Source: Carettochelys insculpta (taxonomy: Eukaryota > Chordata > Testudines > Carettochelyidae). From it: DNA of 64,000 nucleotides. Within the stretch, counting starts at the first letter, position 1; every line of letters begins with the position of its first letter. This document shows, in pieces, positions 1 to 12,652 of the stretch. A program made the translations under genes and the position numbers. The stretch is taken from positions 12,456,010 through 12,520,009 of the forward strand of contig NC_134144.1 in the NCBI RefSeq assembly GCF_033958435.1, in the 5' to 3' direction. Under the pieces are notes generated by a model. It worked only from the letters and a program-made list of their open reading frames with translations, did no database searches and was not told where the DNA came from.

Positions 1-179
1 GTAGACACACCCAGTGTTTCACATATGAAAGTTACCCAAAATCCCGACTAATAGTAGCATAGAATAAAACTAATTTTCCATTCTAATTAAACTTTGCTGA
101 CATCATCTTGCAAACAGAAATCTGGAGTTGGCCTAGATTTGTACTTCATGCAATCATAAAATTAATTCAATACTGTTAT

Positions 180-460
180 GGCTGTGCCTAAACTGTGGGG
201 TACTAACGGCAAAACTTCTGTTGGGAGAGAGAGGCTTTCCTGACATTTGGCCTGGCCACATGTGGCCAAATGATGGGAAAAGCCCCTCTGTGGAGACACC
301 CCTTATGCCTTGCAGCACAAGGGATACAGGGATGTCCCAGCAGAAGGCTTCTGCTTTTCCGACACCACTCTTGGGAAAGCGGAAGCACTGTCTGGATGTG
401 GCAGATATCTGTGAAGACCCCTACAGTCTCCCCACAGAAGCCTGCGGTCTAGATGTAGCC
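180..460 (-). mobile_element. MITE, GGCTRTGTCTA termini
   Basis: The ends are ggctgtgccta and the complement of ggctacatcta. It is flanked by TAT on both sides, a 3-bp target duplication. The interior (gaggctttcctgacatttgg) is shared with the element at 27783-28056 in opposite orientation. Confidence 0.75.
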
Positions 461-2411
461 TATGGCAGGGGGTCGGCAACCAGAACAGCAAGTGACGTTT
501 TTTTTTCAAATTCAGTGGAAAAAAAAAAAAATAGTACAAGAGCCACAACGCACATTAATAAGAGAGGGTTCTTAATAAATAAGGTCAAACCATACTTTCT
601 GTAATATCTATTTTAAGAACAGCACACACTTGTGTAATTTCTACTGCATGATGATCAGAAAGTTTACATATTCTATTTCCTCACACTTCACGTGTGTGTG
701 TTTGTACCAGTATCATCCTGACCCGCACTCCTGAAACTATTTTAAACTATGCCAGTTTTACTTCATGTTTAATCTCTTTTCTTTCTTAAAGCGTGTGTTG
801 GCCTTTACAGCAGGAATGCCAGACTTCCTTTTCTTTTTCAAAATCAAGACTATTAGCTGCACGGTCAAAACACAGACACAGTATCATATCCCACAATGCC
901 CTGCACATATTAAAGGGGGAGTTATCCAACAGTTCGAGATCCCATATCATTTGCTATTTAGATATAATTTTTTCATTGTTGGGCTTTCAGACATTCACTG
1001 TTTATCAAATAATCAGAAGGAGAGTTTTTTTTAATAAAAAAAAACTTTGCAGTTACCATATTGGGAGCCAAAAAGAAATCCTGAAAGGACTGTACGCAGC
1101 TCTGGAGCTGCAGGTTGCATACCCCCGGCCTATCTAAAGATGCACCTCACCCTACTGAGAGAATCATGTAGCAGCATACTAAAGCATTAAGAGAAACTAT
1201 ACAAACCACCGTGCAATGTCCTTGTTTTATCACCTAATGTAGGCACAATAAATTAAATGAAACAGAAAGAAGGGAACTTGATTTGCACTGTGGAGGTGCG
1301 GGAATGGCATAGCTGTGTAACTTGGTCAGACTTCATTATTTTATCTTTTATTAATGCTCCTTTGAGAGACAGGAATTAAGTTAACAAACCTTTAATTCAC
1401 TACAGAAAGAAGAGATTTAGAAAAGTTTTTTGTAATTTTTTTTTAAACACAAAAAAAAAAAGTCACACAGCTCTTTGTATTGCTGGCATGCAAGTCCATG
1501 GCCTAAAACAACTGATTTACCTCCAAGAAAACTACCTCATGTAGTTTGCAGCAGGAAAAATTTTAAAAATGTCAACCTGTAATTTAATATATATATCTCC
1601 ATATCTGTTAGGAGTTTCACGACATTTCAAGCATTATTTTAAGGCTCATGGTTACAAAACATGAAATTAGAAAGTGGAAATGGAACTACTATTCATTTTT
1701 TCTTGAAAAGAATGATGGGATGTAATCAACGTTTTTAGCAAGGCTAATAAAATATGTTTCACTTCATGTAGGAGTGAAAGTGGGATAAAATGTTTTAAGC
1801 CCTTTACATAATGGTCAAAAAGAAAATCATAAAATACTTAAGGCCTAATTCTACCCTTTTGAGCTCCATGGGTTTGCTCAGGGATAAGCAGATTAGAATT
1901 TGGCCATTAGCCTTTGTAGCTACTATGGCAACATTACTCATCTTGAAAAAAATGCAATACAGCTAAAGCAAAAGGGTTCCTCAGATCATTTGGAAATGCG
2001 AATGTTTCCCTTCTTTCCTTTTACATATTTTTATGTCCTCCAAATCAAAATAGCATACATTTAGTCTTTTTTGTGTAATAATACTCACAGCTAGCTTTAT
2101 AGTCCATACAGTAATGATTCTTACAGGTAGCTTTAGAAGTCAATTGTTTATTTTACCAAGGCTATCATATTGTGAGATCAAACAACAGCTTCAAAACACA
2201 GCAGGCTAGCCAGCGTTAGACTGCCTTACATAAGGTTACGCTGTGGGAGCAAATACTACTATACAAATAGCAAATACACTGACTGTGGTATTAGATTCGC
2301 CAGGAAATTCTAGGTCTAGCAAAACAGTCTTTAAACTCACTAAAGCAATGCAACAGGAAAGTAAGCTTTCAATGAAGCAATCTTAGAAACACAAATCCAA
2401 ACAAAACACAA

Positions 2412-2800
2412 GGGCAGCCTCTGTCAACCGAGAAAACTCAACAGTACCTCCGTCGACAGATGGCATCTATGCATAAAAGAGGATCGAAAGAACAATCTGC
2501 TCTGTTGACAGAAAGCAGCCACACTGCCTTGCCCTCTCTCGGCAGAACAGCTGATCGGAAGCTCAGCAAACAGAGCTGCCCGGGTACCCGGAAGCCCTCC
2601 CTGCCGACAAAACTGTCTACTCCGCCACTCTGTCGACAAAACAATGTCCACAGACATGCTGTTCCCGATTAGGAACAGGGATAATGCTGCTGACTGAACA
2701 GCTGTGTTTTGTCAACAAACTATGGACAGCGTTCTGCGTACATGCTCAGTGAGTTTTCTCAGCAGAAGCTGCCCACATAGATGTGGCTAGAATTATCAGG
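2412..2800. mobile_element. MITE, gtcgaca-rich family
   Basis: Repeated tgtcgaca/ttgtcaacaa words and the tataaaagaggat block are shared with 24972-25506, 25551-25799 and 38595-39015. The termini are worn and the boundaries approximate. Confidence 0.6.
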
Positions 2801-4227
2801 CTTTGCTCTTTTGAAGGGTGTGGCAACTTTCAAACACAATATGGAAAGCAACTGCAACCCAGGGTTAGAGCACTGAACTATGCTGAAGAAGACTAACAGG
2901 AAAAAAAGGTTTGCACTACTAATAGGCATTTTTTAAAAAGGGTAAGTAAATTAGATTACAGCTACTTTTCATTATTTTAAATAGACTAGATGTAAAATTC
3001 TTAAAAGGACTTAAACAACATAGAACCCCAAGTCAATGTCAAGGCTCCTAAGCCCCCTAATTCACTGGGAGTTACGCTCAAGTCAGCTCTGAAAAATTTA
3101 CCATTGTTTCAAACTGCGTGTCCTTTGAACACTATTCCAGTTTGTCATTTATCTATAAATCAACTGCTTTTAGGTGAAACTACACTTAGATATCATTGAT
3201 CACCTTGTGAAATTTGCAAAGTTGGTGAAGAAGTTTCTGTTTCAAACTTCAAAAAGGAATTAGAAGAGCAACATTTAGTACAATTTTTATACTTATGTAC
3301 AGGAAGTACTGAGTGATATAAACAAAAGCTGGATCTGCCTGAGGCTATTTTCAGTGTTAACATTCCATGTTCTAAAGGCAAAAATCCCTAGCACTGAAAT
3401 TCAGAATGCATGTCGGACTAGTCTGACAAGACAGTTGTTTGAAGCAGTTAAATTTAGCTTGGTGTCACAAAACATCAAGCCTGGGTCAATTTAAATAGCA
3501 TGTGCATCTCTTTTCAGGCATTCCATCTCCCAAAGCTGACATTGGCTTTTACTTGGCCAGCAAGCTCTTCTCTGTAACATTACTGGTGCCGTCACATCTA
3601 AAGTAGAATGACAACTATTTTTTCCTTAAAGTATTATTTTTAAATTAGAGCAATTCAGACACTATTTAATATTCATATTTATTGACTTGCATTTTTTAAT
3701 TTATAAACATTCTGATCAACAAATTTAAATGAACCCCACAAAGCAAATAAAAAGGAATGCCACTACAGAGTGATGCTTTAAATATCAGAAATGAACTAAG
3801 TTATTTCTTCTCTTCTCCCAATATAAATGAAGAAAAGTGATCTGGCAGTATCACTTCTGATAGTCAACTGGACCATCACTAAAGAACGGATGTTCCACTC
3901 AATTACTTTTCTCATTTCTGAAGTTCCAAAAGCATGGAGTGTTTAATAGATAAGTGTGAAGAAAGCAGTAGGTAGAAGTCCACCAGAGCTATAAACATTA
4001 TCTTCCTTACCAAGACAATCCTGACTTCAAGACCAGTTTAAAATCTAATCAACCAAGCTTATTAGAGTAAACATAAGAATTCTCTTAAAACATGCATTTA
4101 TTTATTGGTGAGGAGATCCCAACTGTGCAACTTGACAGCTGATGTGTGACTGTGAAATCACATAAGAGCCCCAAGCTAAATAACCCAATTCAGAATAATG
4201 CTCCCATAGTTCCATTATGGCAGCCTG

Positions 4228-4362
4228 GTAGAAAAAGCAGTAGACTGGGATCCAATTGACCTCCGTTTTACTAAGCCACTGGCTTGCTACATTACTCTGA
4301 GCAAGTCATTTTACTGCCCTGTACCTCAGTTTCCCCACCTGTAAAATAGGGATCACAATCCT
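4228..4362 (+). repeat. MIR-like SINE
   Basis: The order is characteristic: ttgctacattactctgagca, then agtcattttactgccctg, then cctcagtttccccacctgta. It is followed by a PLE fragment. Confidence 0.65.
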
Positions 4363-4383
4363 TCCCTCCTTGGTAAAAACACC

Positions 4384-4448
4384 TGGTGCCACAGGACTTC
4401 CTGTTTTTTTGCAGATACAGAGTAACATGGCTACCTCTCCGATACTTT
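4384..4448 (+). mobile_element. PLE 3'-end fragment (second family)
   Basis: It contains gtgccacaggacttcctg and agatacagagtaacatggct, the distal part of the family seen at 31.8 and 44.2 kb. The upstream part is a MIR-like SINE. Confidence 0.7.
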
Positions 4449-4784
4449 GTAGTAGAGAAATTCTCTGTGTATGAGATGTAGTATTCTGCTTAGCTAGAGT
4501 CAACTGCTATTTCAAAATTTGAACAAAGGTCAAAAGACACAGGATTTACAATGACATACCAGATCTAACAATGCTTTCACTTTACTGCCAACAGAAAATC
4601 CTCTGACCCAACAGAGCAGAACTAGTAAAGATAAAAGACATTTAACAATTAGGGAACAAGGAGCATCTCAAACAATTTCTAAGCACTCTAGAAAAACTGT
4701 GTCTTGAGTGGCAATCCAAAGACACAGGACAATGACCTTGGTTTAAAAGAAATTATGTTCACTAACTCAAACTAAGGTTTTATG

Positions 4785-4860
4785 GTAAAAATCCTGCTCC
4801 CATTGAAATCAATGGGAGTTTTGGCACTGATTTAAATGGAAGCAGGAGTCGGCCCTTTAA
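4785..4860. repeat. Short palindromic repeat
   Basis: cctgctcccattgaaatcaa and its inverted form (tttaaatggaagcagg) form a hairpin-like repeat common in reptile genomes. A related scrap lies at 30220-30280. Confidence 0.5.
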
Positions 4861-6039
4861 TTTTTTCTTTAAAGTATCCACTTAGTTTTGCCCAAATTAA
4901 CAAACACAAGCCAAGTTTCATCCTGAAGCAAATTTTCTAGCCAAGTGATAAACTTAAGTTCACATTTTTACTCAGAGTTTGCTGCATGCTCTGATTAAAC
5001 ACAAAGCTACCTTCACCATATTTTTGTAAAAATGGACAATTGTCATGATTTACCTGTCTTTTCCTGTGGTTATAGCCATCAGCAGTAAAATTTTCTGATT
5101 CCAAGGAAACAAGATTAAAGTAGTTTTGGAAATATTACCCTCAGTTGAAAAAAATGCCCATTTGGCAAAACAACATGTCTGATAATGCCAATGTTTCTCG
5201 AACTAATCAGTCTCTACAGCTAAGCAGCTATATCTGCTTCATATGTTAACTAACTTGCTTAAAATGTTCTTCCTGCACATCTATTAACAGCTAGGCTAAC
5301 AAGGGCTCACATATGTCTCAAGGAGGTTGAAGAAATTTCATGATAGTCCACAATACTACACAGGCAAGGGTGGGGGGCAAGTTAGCTTTATTGAACAAAC
5401 TTCTATTGGTAAAAGACAAGCTTGTGAGCTCTCTCTCTAATATCCTGAGACAAAAATGGCTGTCACTACACTGGCCACAATACTGTAATTTACAGGAATT
5501 TCAGTCCTAGCTGAAATGTCTCTTTTCTGTGATACTAATGTATTATTCTCTCCATTTTTCCCCCCTCTAACACTGTTGGTAGAGCCAAAGCAAGATCTAA
5601 AATTGGGGCTGGACTTGAATTCGGAAGCTAAGAGCCTCATACCTTCCCCAGCTCTAAATTTGCTTAAACAGTCCTCATCTCTTTCCATAAAGATAGCAGT
5701 ATATTACACACTAAAGTAATTCCTGTTAGAAGTTGAGGCATGTCTTAGGGACATGTGTGCTACTACAACCATCATTAGATTTCCACTGTTTTAAAACAAA
5801 CAGGTCTTATTTCAAGAAAATAAGCCATTAAAGAACACACCTACAGGGCAACTGTCTGCACCTTATTACTAAACAGACTTTTTTTTTTTCTTGTTTTTAA
5901 GACAGCTTCTCATTCATGAAATTTCCCTGGTCACCTCACAAGCTTATTTAAAAGAAAGGATGCTGAAGCAATTAGAACCAGAGGCCCTCGGTTGCTGCTT
6001 TTTTTTTTTTTTTTAAAAAAGCCACAGGCTTCCTTTGGT

Positions 6040-6100
6040 ATCCCATCATTTAACCTCTGTGTCTCAGCTTCCACAATTGCAAAATGAAGATTAACATTTA
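6040..6100 (+). repeat. MIR-like fragment
   Basis: atttaacctctgtgtctcag and attgcaaaatgaagatta match the 3' half of MIR. Confidence 0.45.
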
Positions 6101-8427
6101 TCCTGCAAAAGTGGAAACTTACTTCACAAATTCATGAAAAAAAGTTTAAATGTCTCTGATAAAAGGCATTATATAATGGAACAACACTAATTAAAAAAAG
6201 TTAAAATAAACAGTGACACTTGCTTTTATTCTCATTCACCTACTCAGTACTGATTATTTGCATACACACAGATGTAAAAGTTTGTTCTCTCTTTGCATGA
6301 TAGCACCAGTTTTGGGGTTGTTGTATGGTAAATTATTTTGTACATATTATAAAGCCACAAAGGTTACAAAGTCTAGGATTCAAAAGTGAGGAAATGCCAG
6401 AATTCGACCCTCTTCTCTGAGCAATGACAGTCTCTGGCTACACGATCACATGCAACAAAATGAAGAAGCTTTGCAGACGCTTCCATCTTTACACAACCCT
6501 GATCTACTTCCAGAGCACTGTCCCTGCTGCACCATTGATGGAAGCAGGAATCCTGTGGAAAATACATAGTAAATACAGTATGCAATCAGTAGTGATAGTC
6601 TTCAAGTCTTCAGAGGACTATAAACTCATTTGGGTGAACTTTCATAGGGACAGCCAAAGGCATAGTCCTGACACAAAGCTGAGCTAGCAAATTTCAACTC
6701 CTTGTTCCAGACCATAAAAGCACTCAAAACTTCAGTGAAAACGGCTAAACATTTTTAACAAGGGCAAAATATATTTTTTCCAAGCTTCGCTCTTCAAAGT
6801 TGCTGAATTAGTTAGGCTGAACTTTGTTGGAAAGGCTTAGCTAAAGACAGGTAACCAACTGAAAAGTTTCAGCTCAAACAGTTCAGCAAAAGTTATAATC
6901 AACTGAAAACTGGGACTTATAACTAAAAGTATTGGACAAGCTTACCTACCCGCAATTACCAACACCACCTATAATAGTTCTGTATCTTCAATAAACAGAT
7001 GTGTTAACAGCTGTACTAGAGATTTATTATTTTTGGAGCCGTGGTCACTGGATAAAGTCTTGCTTCGGCTAGTGCTCTCGTTCACACAAACTTTTCATTA
7101 CTCTTCGACAGAAGCCAGGATCTCTCTATAATCTTTGACAGAGATTTTTTCCACAAACATCAATTTCTCCTCCATTCCTAGTATCACACTCTATTCTTCC
7201 CACCAACTTTCACTCAAATTTATACCATCATCCTATGGGGATCACAAATGGTGTCCACTACCTTGTAATATTTGTAAAACAGAATCAAGCTACGAGTCCT
7301 TAATTTTCTATTTGGATTCTTATTGCCAAGGTCAGATTAGTTCTATGTCCACTTCATGCCCCCTTTTTAACTTCACCCACGCAGTAACTTTTGCCTTTCA
7401 TTTTCCATTGCTACCATTAATTTTAAAATGTTTTATGGGATCCTTTTATGTGTTCTTAGGCATCTTCCTGTGAGGATTGTTTTAAAATGACACTTTGCTG
7501 TAGTCTATTGCACTGATAATTAAATCGACCTCATCCATCATGTTTCTATCAAAACTTTTTTTTTAACATGTCCTCAAAAAGATTGCTCTTTTCCCAAAAT
7601 TTACTATTTAAATCCTAAATAGTCTATCTTTAGGGGAGATTAAGTACCTGAAATTTTATCATTTACCTTTTTGTAGCTAATTTATGGTTTATCACCTCCC
7701 TTAATTTTATTACAGCTCTTACCAGAAAAACAGTGTTAACGATCGGGTGTTTATGTGCTCAACTTATTTGTCATAAGTCTACCCTGCAGTGCCTTTTTTC
7801 ATCTCTCCAATTGTTCTTTGCATTAAGTTTTCAAATGCCCCTAAGCCCAATAAGATTTAGACTCATAAATCACATAGGCATTTTCAAAAATCTCTTGAAG
7901 GACAGCAGTAATTGTCCTGACTAAGAAGCTAAGGCTGAAATGTTTTGTATAAGTAGGGAAATCGGGTTTGGATCCCACCCAATCCCCCCAACACCCACTT
8001 TTGAATGTTTGCTACCATAAGTTTTGTAAAACTTGGCTGACTAAAGTTTTGTTCGTTGGATCTTCTAGGTAGCTTTTCACCTTTGTCATTTGTCATGTTT
8101 GGTTGGTTGACAAAAGAATCTTCCCCTTGCATCCCGTTTCTTGTGTCAGCAACACCTTATACCTACAAGTGGCCATTCACCCTCTTGAAACGCACAACCA
8201 TTTCATCAGCGCTTACTGACACTTTAGATCACATAAAAGCAACACTGTAAATTAACAGACCATTGGCTAGCATTCCTTCCAACAACATTATTTGTTTGCA
8301 ATCCATATAAAATTAAGTGGGCTATTTGATTTGTAACTCTTATTTGAGTTAGCCTTGTACTACTCCTTAATTCAACCAACAGCACTATCTAGGTTTTATG
8401 TGGATTGCCAAGTTTAATACGTTACAG

Positions 8428-9142
8428 CAGGGGTTAGCATCTTTATGTCGGACCCACTTTTCATCCCTGCAATTAGCAGGGCCCCCCCAACCTGAGGGTG
8501 GACCATGGGAGAGGATGCGGGGCAATGCCCCAAGGAGACGGATGCTTAGGGAAAAGACCCAGGAAGACATGCGGGGGACTGAAGAGGTGTCCCAGGGGAG
8601 AGGCACATGGGGGACTCCAGGGACACACCTGCATCACCACCTCTGCCTTGTAGTTGTTGCCTTTGCTGCTCTGTCTGTGGAAATTGGTGCCGCTGCAGAG
8701 TGGGGAGATGGTGACCTCGGGCTGCACCATGTTGATGGGTGGCAGTGGCACCATCCCATGCCACCCCCTTCACCATGCAGAGGCAGCAGCACTCGCTCTG
8801 CACGGCCTCTCAGGAGATGGGGGAGGTCCCGGGTGCCAGCTGACTGTGGGAACCAGAATGGCCACCGTACCAACCCAGGAGCTCACTGGCTGTCCCCATC
8901 ACTTGATGGCGACACCTCAACACCTTATGATTCGCCTAATGGACACTGCAGCAGGTGGGGCACCATTCCCATTGATCACCACACTCCCTTGGCAACAGTG
9001 GCAGGGGAGGCCATAGGAGAGGGCGGGGAGGCAAGGAGGCTAGGGGAGCCGGTGTAGGCCACAAAGGTCACCGGGGGTGAGGGGCTGATTGTGCTGCAGA
9101 CCCCCTTACAAAATTTCATGTTCCCCACTTTGCACACCCTTG
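8428..9142. mobile_element. hAT-like non-autonomous element, GC-rich interior
   Basis: The ends are CAGGGGTTAGCA and the complement of CAAGGGTGTGCA. The 8-bp flanks, cgttacag and tgttacac, match at 6 of 8 positions, as expected for an old hAT duplication. The interior is unusually GC-rich. A long frame through it looks accidental. Confidence 0.7.
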
Positions 9143-9799
9143 TGTTACACTACAAAGTTTCATCATACATTAACCTAATATTTATATATTTATGTCCCAG
9201 TTGCTCTAATATTCACGAGCTTTTGCACATTCGACCCCAATTTCATGGTTTGTGATGCCTTCTAAGATTCAAGTATTTATTTCTAGTTTCTTCAATAGTG
9301 GATTCTAAAATTTCAACTTCTTTGTACTTTGAATTGTATGTTCCTTATAAACTTGTAAAGAACAACATTTATTATTAATGGAATGTTGACTCTGTGGCCA
9401 CTTAAGAACTTCACAGCGTTGTCATTATACTGGACACTTAGATCTTGATACTAACATTGGCGACAGACATCAGATCCTCTCTTCAAAAGCAAAGGTCCTT
9501 AGTTTTTTTGGCGAGGTGATATCTACTCAGCAATACTGGGGCTACAATGCATAATTAAGTGGTTCAGATTCTATACAGTAGGCGACAAGGCACAATACAC
9601 ATTAGTCTGCTCATTACAATCATTTTAGATTTATTCAAATTACAACTACGTGAATGATTATGACACAGCAAAAAATCTCTAAGTGAACAATGACACTGTC
9701 AGATGGCCTTACAACTCAAGAACCTCTCCTTTGTGGAGTAGTATATTGGTTTTCCTGTTTCATTAGTACCAAAACTGTAGCTTGAAGAACAAAGCAAGT

Positions 9800-10335
9800 T
9801 CCACCTATTCATGGTCACTGTGAAAAAAAGTGTTCACAAATTTCTAGCTCACCCTGATTAGAGAGACTATACAATAGAGACAGAAGAATCTTACCCACCA
9901 CTATATGAGGCAGGGGTAAGAACTCATCTGGAATAATGTGTGAAATTTTGCTCTGATATTTAGAAAAGATTAATTCAAATTGAAACAGGTGCAAAGAAGG
10001 ACTGCAAACGTTAGAGGAACCGATCACCTACCTGACTGGAGGAGACCCAAGAAGTCTGTTTAGCCTAAACAAATCAAGACTATGGGGCAGATATGACTGA
10101 TGCCTATACATACATGAGAAAACACCAAGGAGAAAGAGGAATTAAAGGCCAGCTGGCACAAGAATAAGTGAATATAAACCAACCAAGCAAGTTTAAGTTT
10201 GAAATTAGATGAACATTTCTAACCAACAGCAAAGTGAAGTTTTTAAAAACAACCCTCAAGAGGAACTGTGAAGGTAAAAATCCTAATTAGTTACAAAACT
10301 GAGCTTGTTACCTTTAAGGAAGGGATGGTATGATG
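9800..10335 (+). mobile_element. Degenerate CR1/L3-type LINE 3' end
   Basis: The order of words (caggtgcaaagaaggactgc, tgtttagcctaa, taagtttaagtttgaaatta) follows the end of CR1-type ORF2 and its 3'UTR. It has many stops and is old. Confidence 0.65.
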
Positions 10336-11289
10336 CAATTGCTTACAATGGCATATGGCCCATCCATAACTGCTAATAGCAAGTATCTCCAATGGCTAGA
10401 GATGGAATACTAGTTGGGAAATTCTCTGAACTTTAACTACAGAGAATTCTTTCCCTGGTGTGCAGCTGGTGGACCATGGCCACATGTTGAGAGTTACCAG
10501 ATCACCACATCTGAGGATGGGAAGGAATTCCCCCACTCCACCCCAATGTGTCAAACTGGCAAAGACCCTGGTGGAGTCTCTCACTACAGCATATGGCATA
10601 GGTCACTTGCTGGTTTGAACTAGAGTAAATGTTGGATTCTTTGTAAGAAAGTCTTTAAGCCAAGATTTCAGGACTTCAGTAATTCAGCCAGAGGTATAGA
10701 TTATATGAGAGCACATGTGGGCCAGATCTAGCCCCCCAAGCCTTTTAATCTGGCCCATGACTGGGTAGGAGAAGAGAAGACCTAAGATCTCTTTGGGCAG
10801 TGGCCCCACCCAGAGCAAAATTTCTTAGCTCCTATTGGTCACATATTGGCCAATGTGAGCTAAGAGAATCTGCTGGTGGGAGTAGGAGGAAACCAGCCAA
10901 TAGGAGTGGAGCGATTTTGCTGGGTAGTTGTGGCAGTCGTGAAGCCTCACCCACAGCACAGGCGGCTAGGTGGCCTGGGGATGCTGGCAGGCATAGAAGC
11001 CCACCTCAGACTGCTGCTGGCCAGGAGCTGCTTCGGTAAGTGCCTCCCCCTCCCTCTGACAGCCCACCCCCTCCCCCTAGGCCTTACACCTGCTCCTACA
11101 TCCGTCCCCCAGGACACAAGCCTCTCCTGCACCCAATACCCTCTCCCAGGTGACAACCCCCTTCAACAAACTCCCTCTCAGACACCACCATACCCTCTTC
11201 TTCACCCCAGTCCCTTACCCCGAGCTCCCTTCTGCACTCAACTTCCATCACAGACCCCACATCCCCTCCAAAGAGAAGTGGGACCCTTG

Positions 11290-11440
11290 CCCACCTTCCC
11301 TATCTTGGCACTGATATCCTTATCTGTTCTTCTGTCTCTGCCCATTGTACTACCAAGGTAGGTGAAGCGCTCCACATCTTCCAGGTCATTCCCTCCCAGT
11401 GTGAGTGTGCTGAGAAAACACCCATCAAAAATTATTGCCA
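11290..11440 (-). mobile_element. LINE reverse-transcriptase C-terminal fragment
   Basis: The minus-strand translation contains LEDVERFTYLGSTMGRD and DKDISAKIGK, the block after the RT domain in RTE-like and related non-LTR elements. It is short and isolated. Confidence 0.65.
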
Positions 11441-12444
11441 ACCCCTCTATTAGAGGTGTAAGTAGATAAGGTTTCAGGATCTACAATGTCCAGGAGATCA
11501 GACTACACAGATTTTAGAACCCAACAGGACCATTACAATTTTGATATATCACTTCTAATTTAAGTTAATTGGGAGAGTTGATTTAAAAAGTGATCATTCT
11601 ATTACTTTAAATCAAAATCCTCCAAAAATGTATGTAGAAACAAGAACGTCTCCTCCGATGTACAGCTATATCAAGTAATCAAATGTTTTGTTTCACCACT
11701 TTTACACATTCACACCTAGCAAGCATGCAACTTGCATTTGATATGAAAAGACCAATAAGTCTATGTAGTATTTTGATTCACACATTATCACTTGATCAAA
11801 TTAGTAGTTACACAACAAAGAGGACCTCTACAAGTTTAAGTCAGGATGACGACAGTGTCAAATGTTTCACAAGATTTAAAGTTTAATGTAAAAACAGGCT
11901 ATATTCTGCTTAAATTGCATACCTCTAACAACATAATTTTGCAAGAACCAAATTTTAGAAGTGCAAATACAGTGTCATCTGTCTGAATGAATCCATTTCA
12001 GTTATATGTCTGACGCTACCATCTTATGAGAATTGGCTACCTATGCATATTCACTCAAAGATGCTTTAGGACAAAAACCCTGAAACCTATTAATTTTAAT
12101 GTCACAATCCGCTGAATCCTATTTTTATGTATGTATCATTCTTGTAGATGAAGTTAGAAATATGAAGCGCGGATCTATTTATAGTTCTAAATGTGTCCCA
12201 GACACAAGAGTCAGTGATCAAATCAACAACCCATGAATAGTCTTGTTTATCCTGTAAGCCCAAATGGTAGTGGACTTCATTTGGAACCTGGTATTTTTCC
12301 ATGGGGTAGGAGGTGCAAAACAAATGCTTCCTGCACAAGGGGAGGGGGAGTCTACTAAGAAAACAGCCTTTGTGTACAATTGGCCTTTGACACTACCTGG
12401 CACACCCGAAAAGGATACAAAACTTTGAAGAACCTGTAGACCCA

Positions 12445-12652
12445 ATTCTTGACATTCCCCCCCACCCCCCTCCACTCTCTGATTTGCTCACCTTGATTAT
12501 CTTTTTCTGATTTGTCCTCCTTGCTTACTGTTTTTGGTTCTCTGTGCCTTAAATATTGAGTCTGCTCTGGTCTGAAGAAGTGGGTCTGTCCCATGAAAGC
12601 TCACCTAATAAACTATTTTGCTAGTCTTTAAAGTGCTACTTGACTGCTTTTT
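12445..12652 (+). mobile_element. PLE 3'-end fragment (solo)
   Basis: It is homologous to the end of the 17.6-kb PLE: the string from gatttgctcacc through ctctgtgcc, the hammerhead core, cctaataaacta and agtctttaaagtgctacttg are all present. No coding part is attached. Confidence 0.85.
12572..12598 (+). ncRNA. Hammerhead-ribozyme-like core
   Basis: CTGAAGA, then GTGGG paired with CCCAT (one wobble), then GAAA. Both invariant boxes are intact. Confidence 0.55.

Noticed and set aside
5365..5475. Possible further PLE-type end (tattgaacaaacttctattg, gacaagcttgtgagc)
   Set aside because: It resembles a known repeat ending but is too short and diverged to assign.
8398..9057. Open frame of 219 codons on the plus strand
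   Set aside because: It lies inside the GC-rich interior of a hAT-like element, overlaps several open frames on the other strand and has low-complexity composition.
10800..11361. Pro/Leu/Ser-rich plus-strand frame at 10.9-11.4 kb
   Set aside because: There are no splice-like borders or conserved motif, and it overlaps a minus-strand LINE fragment.
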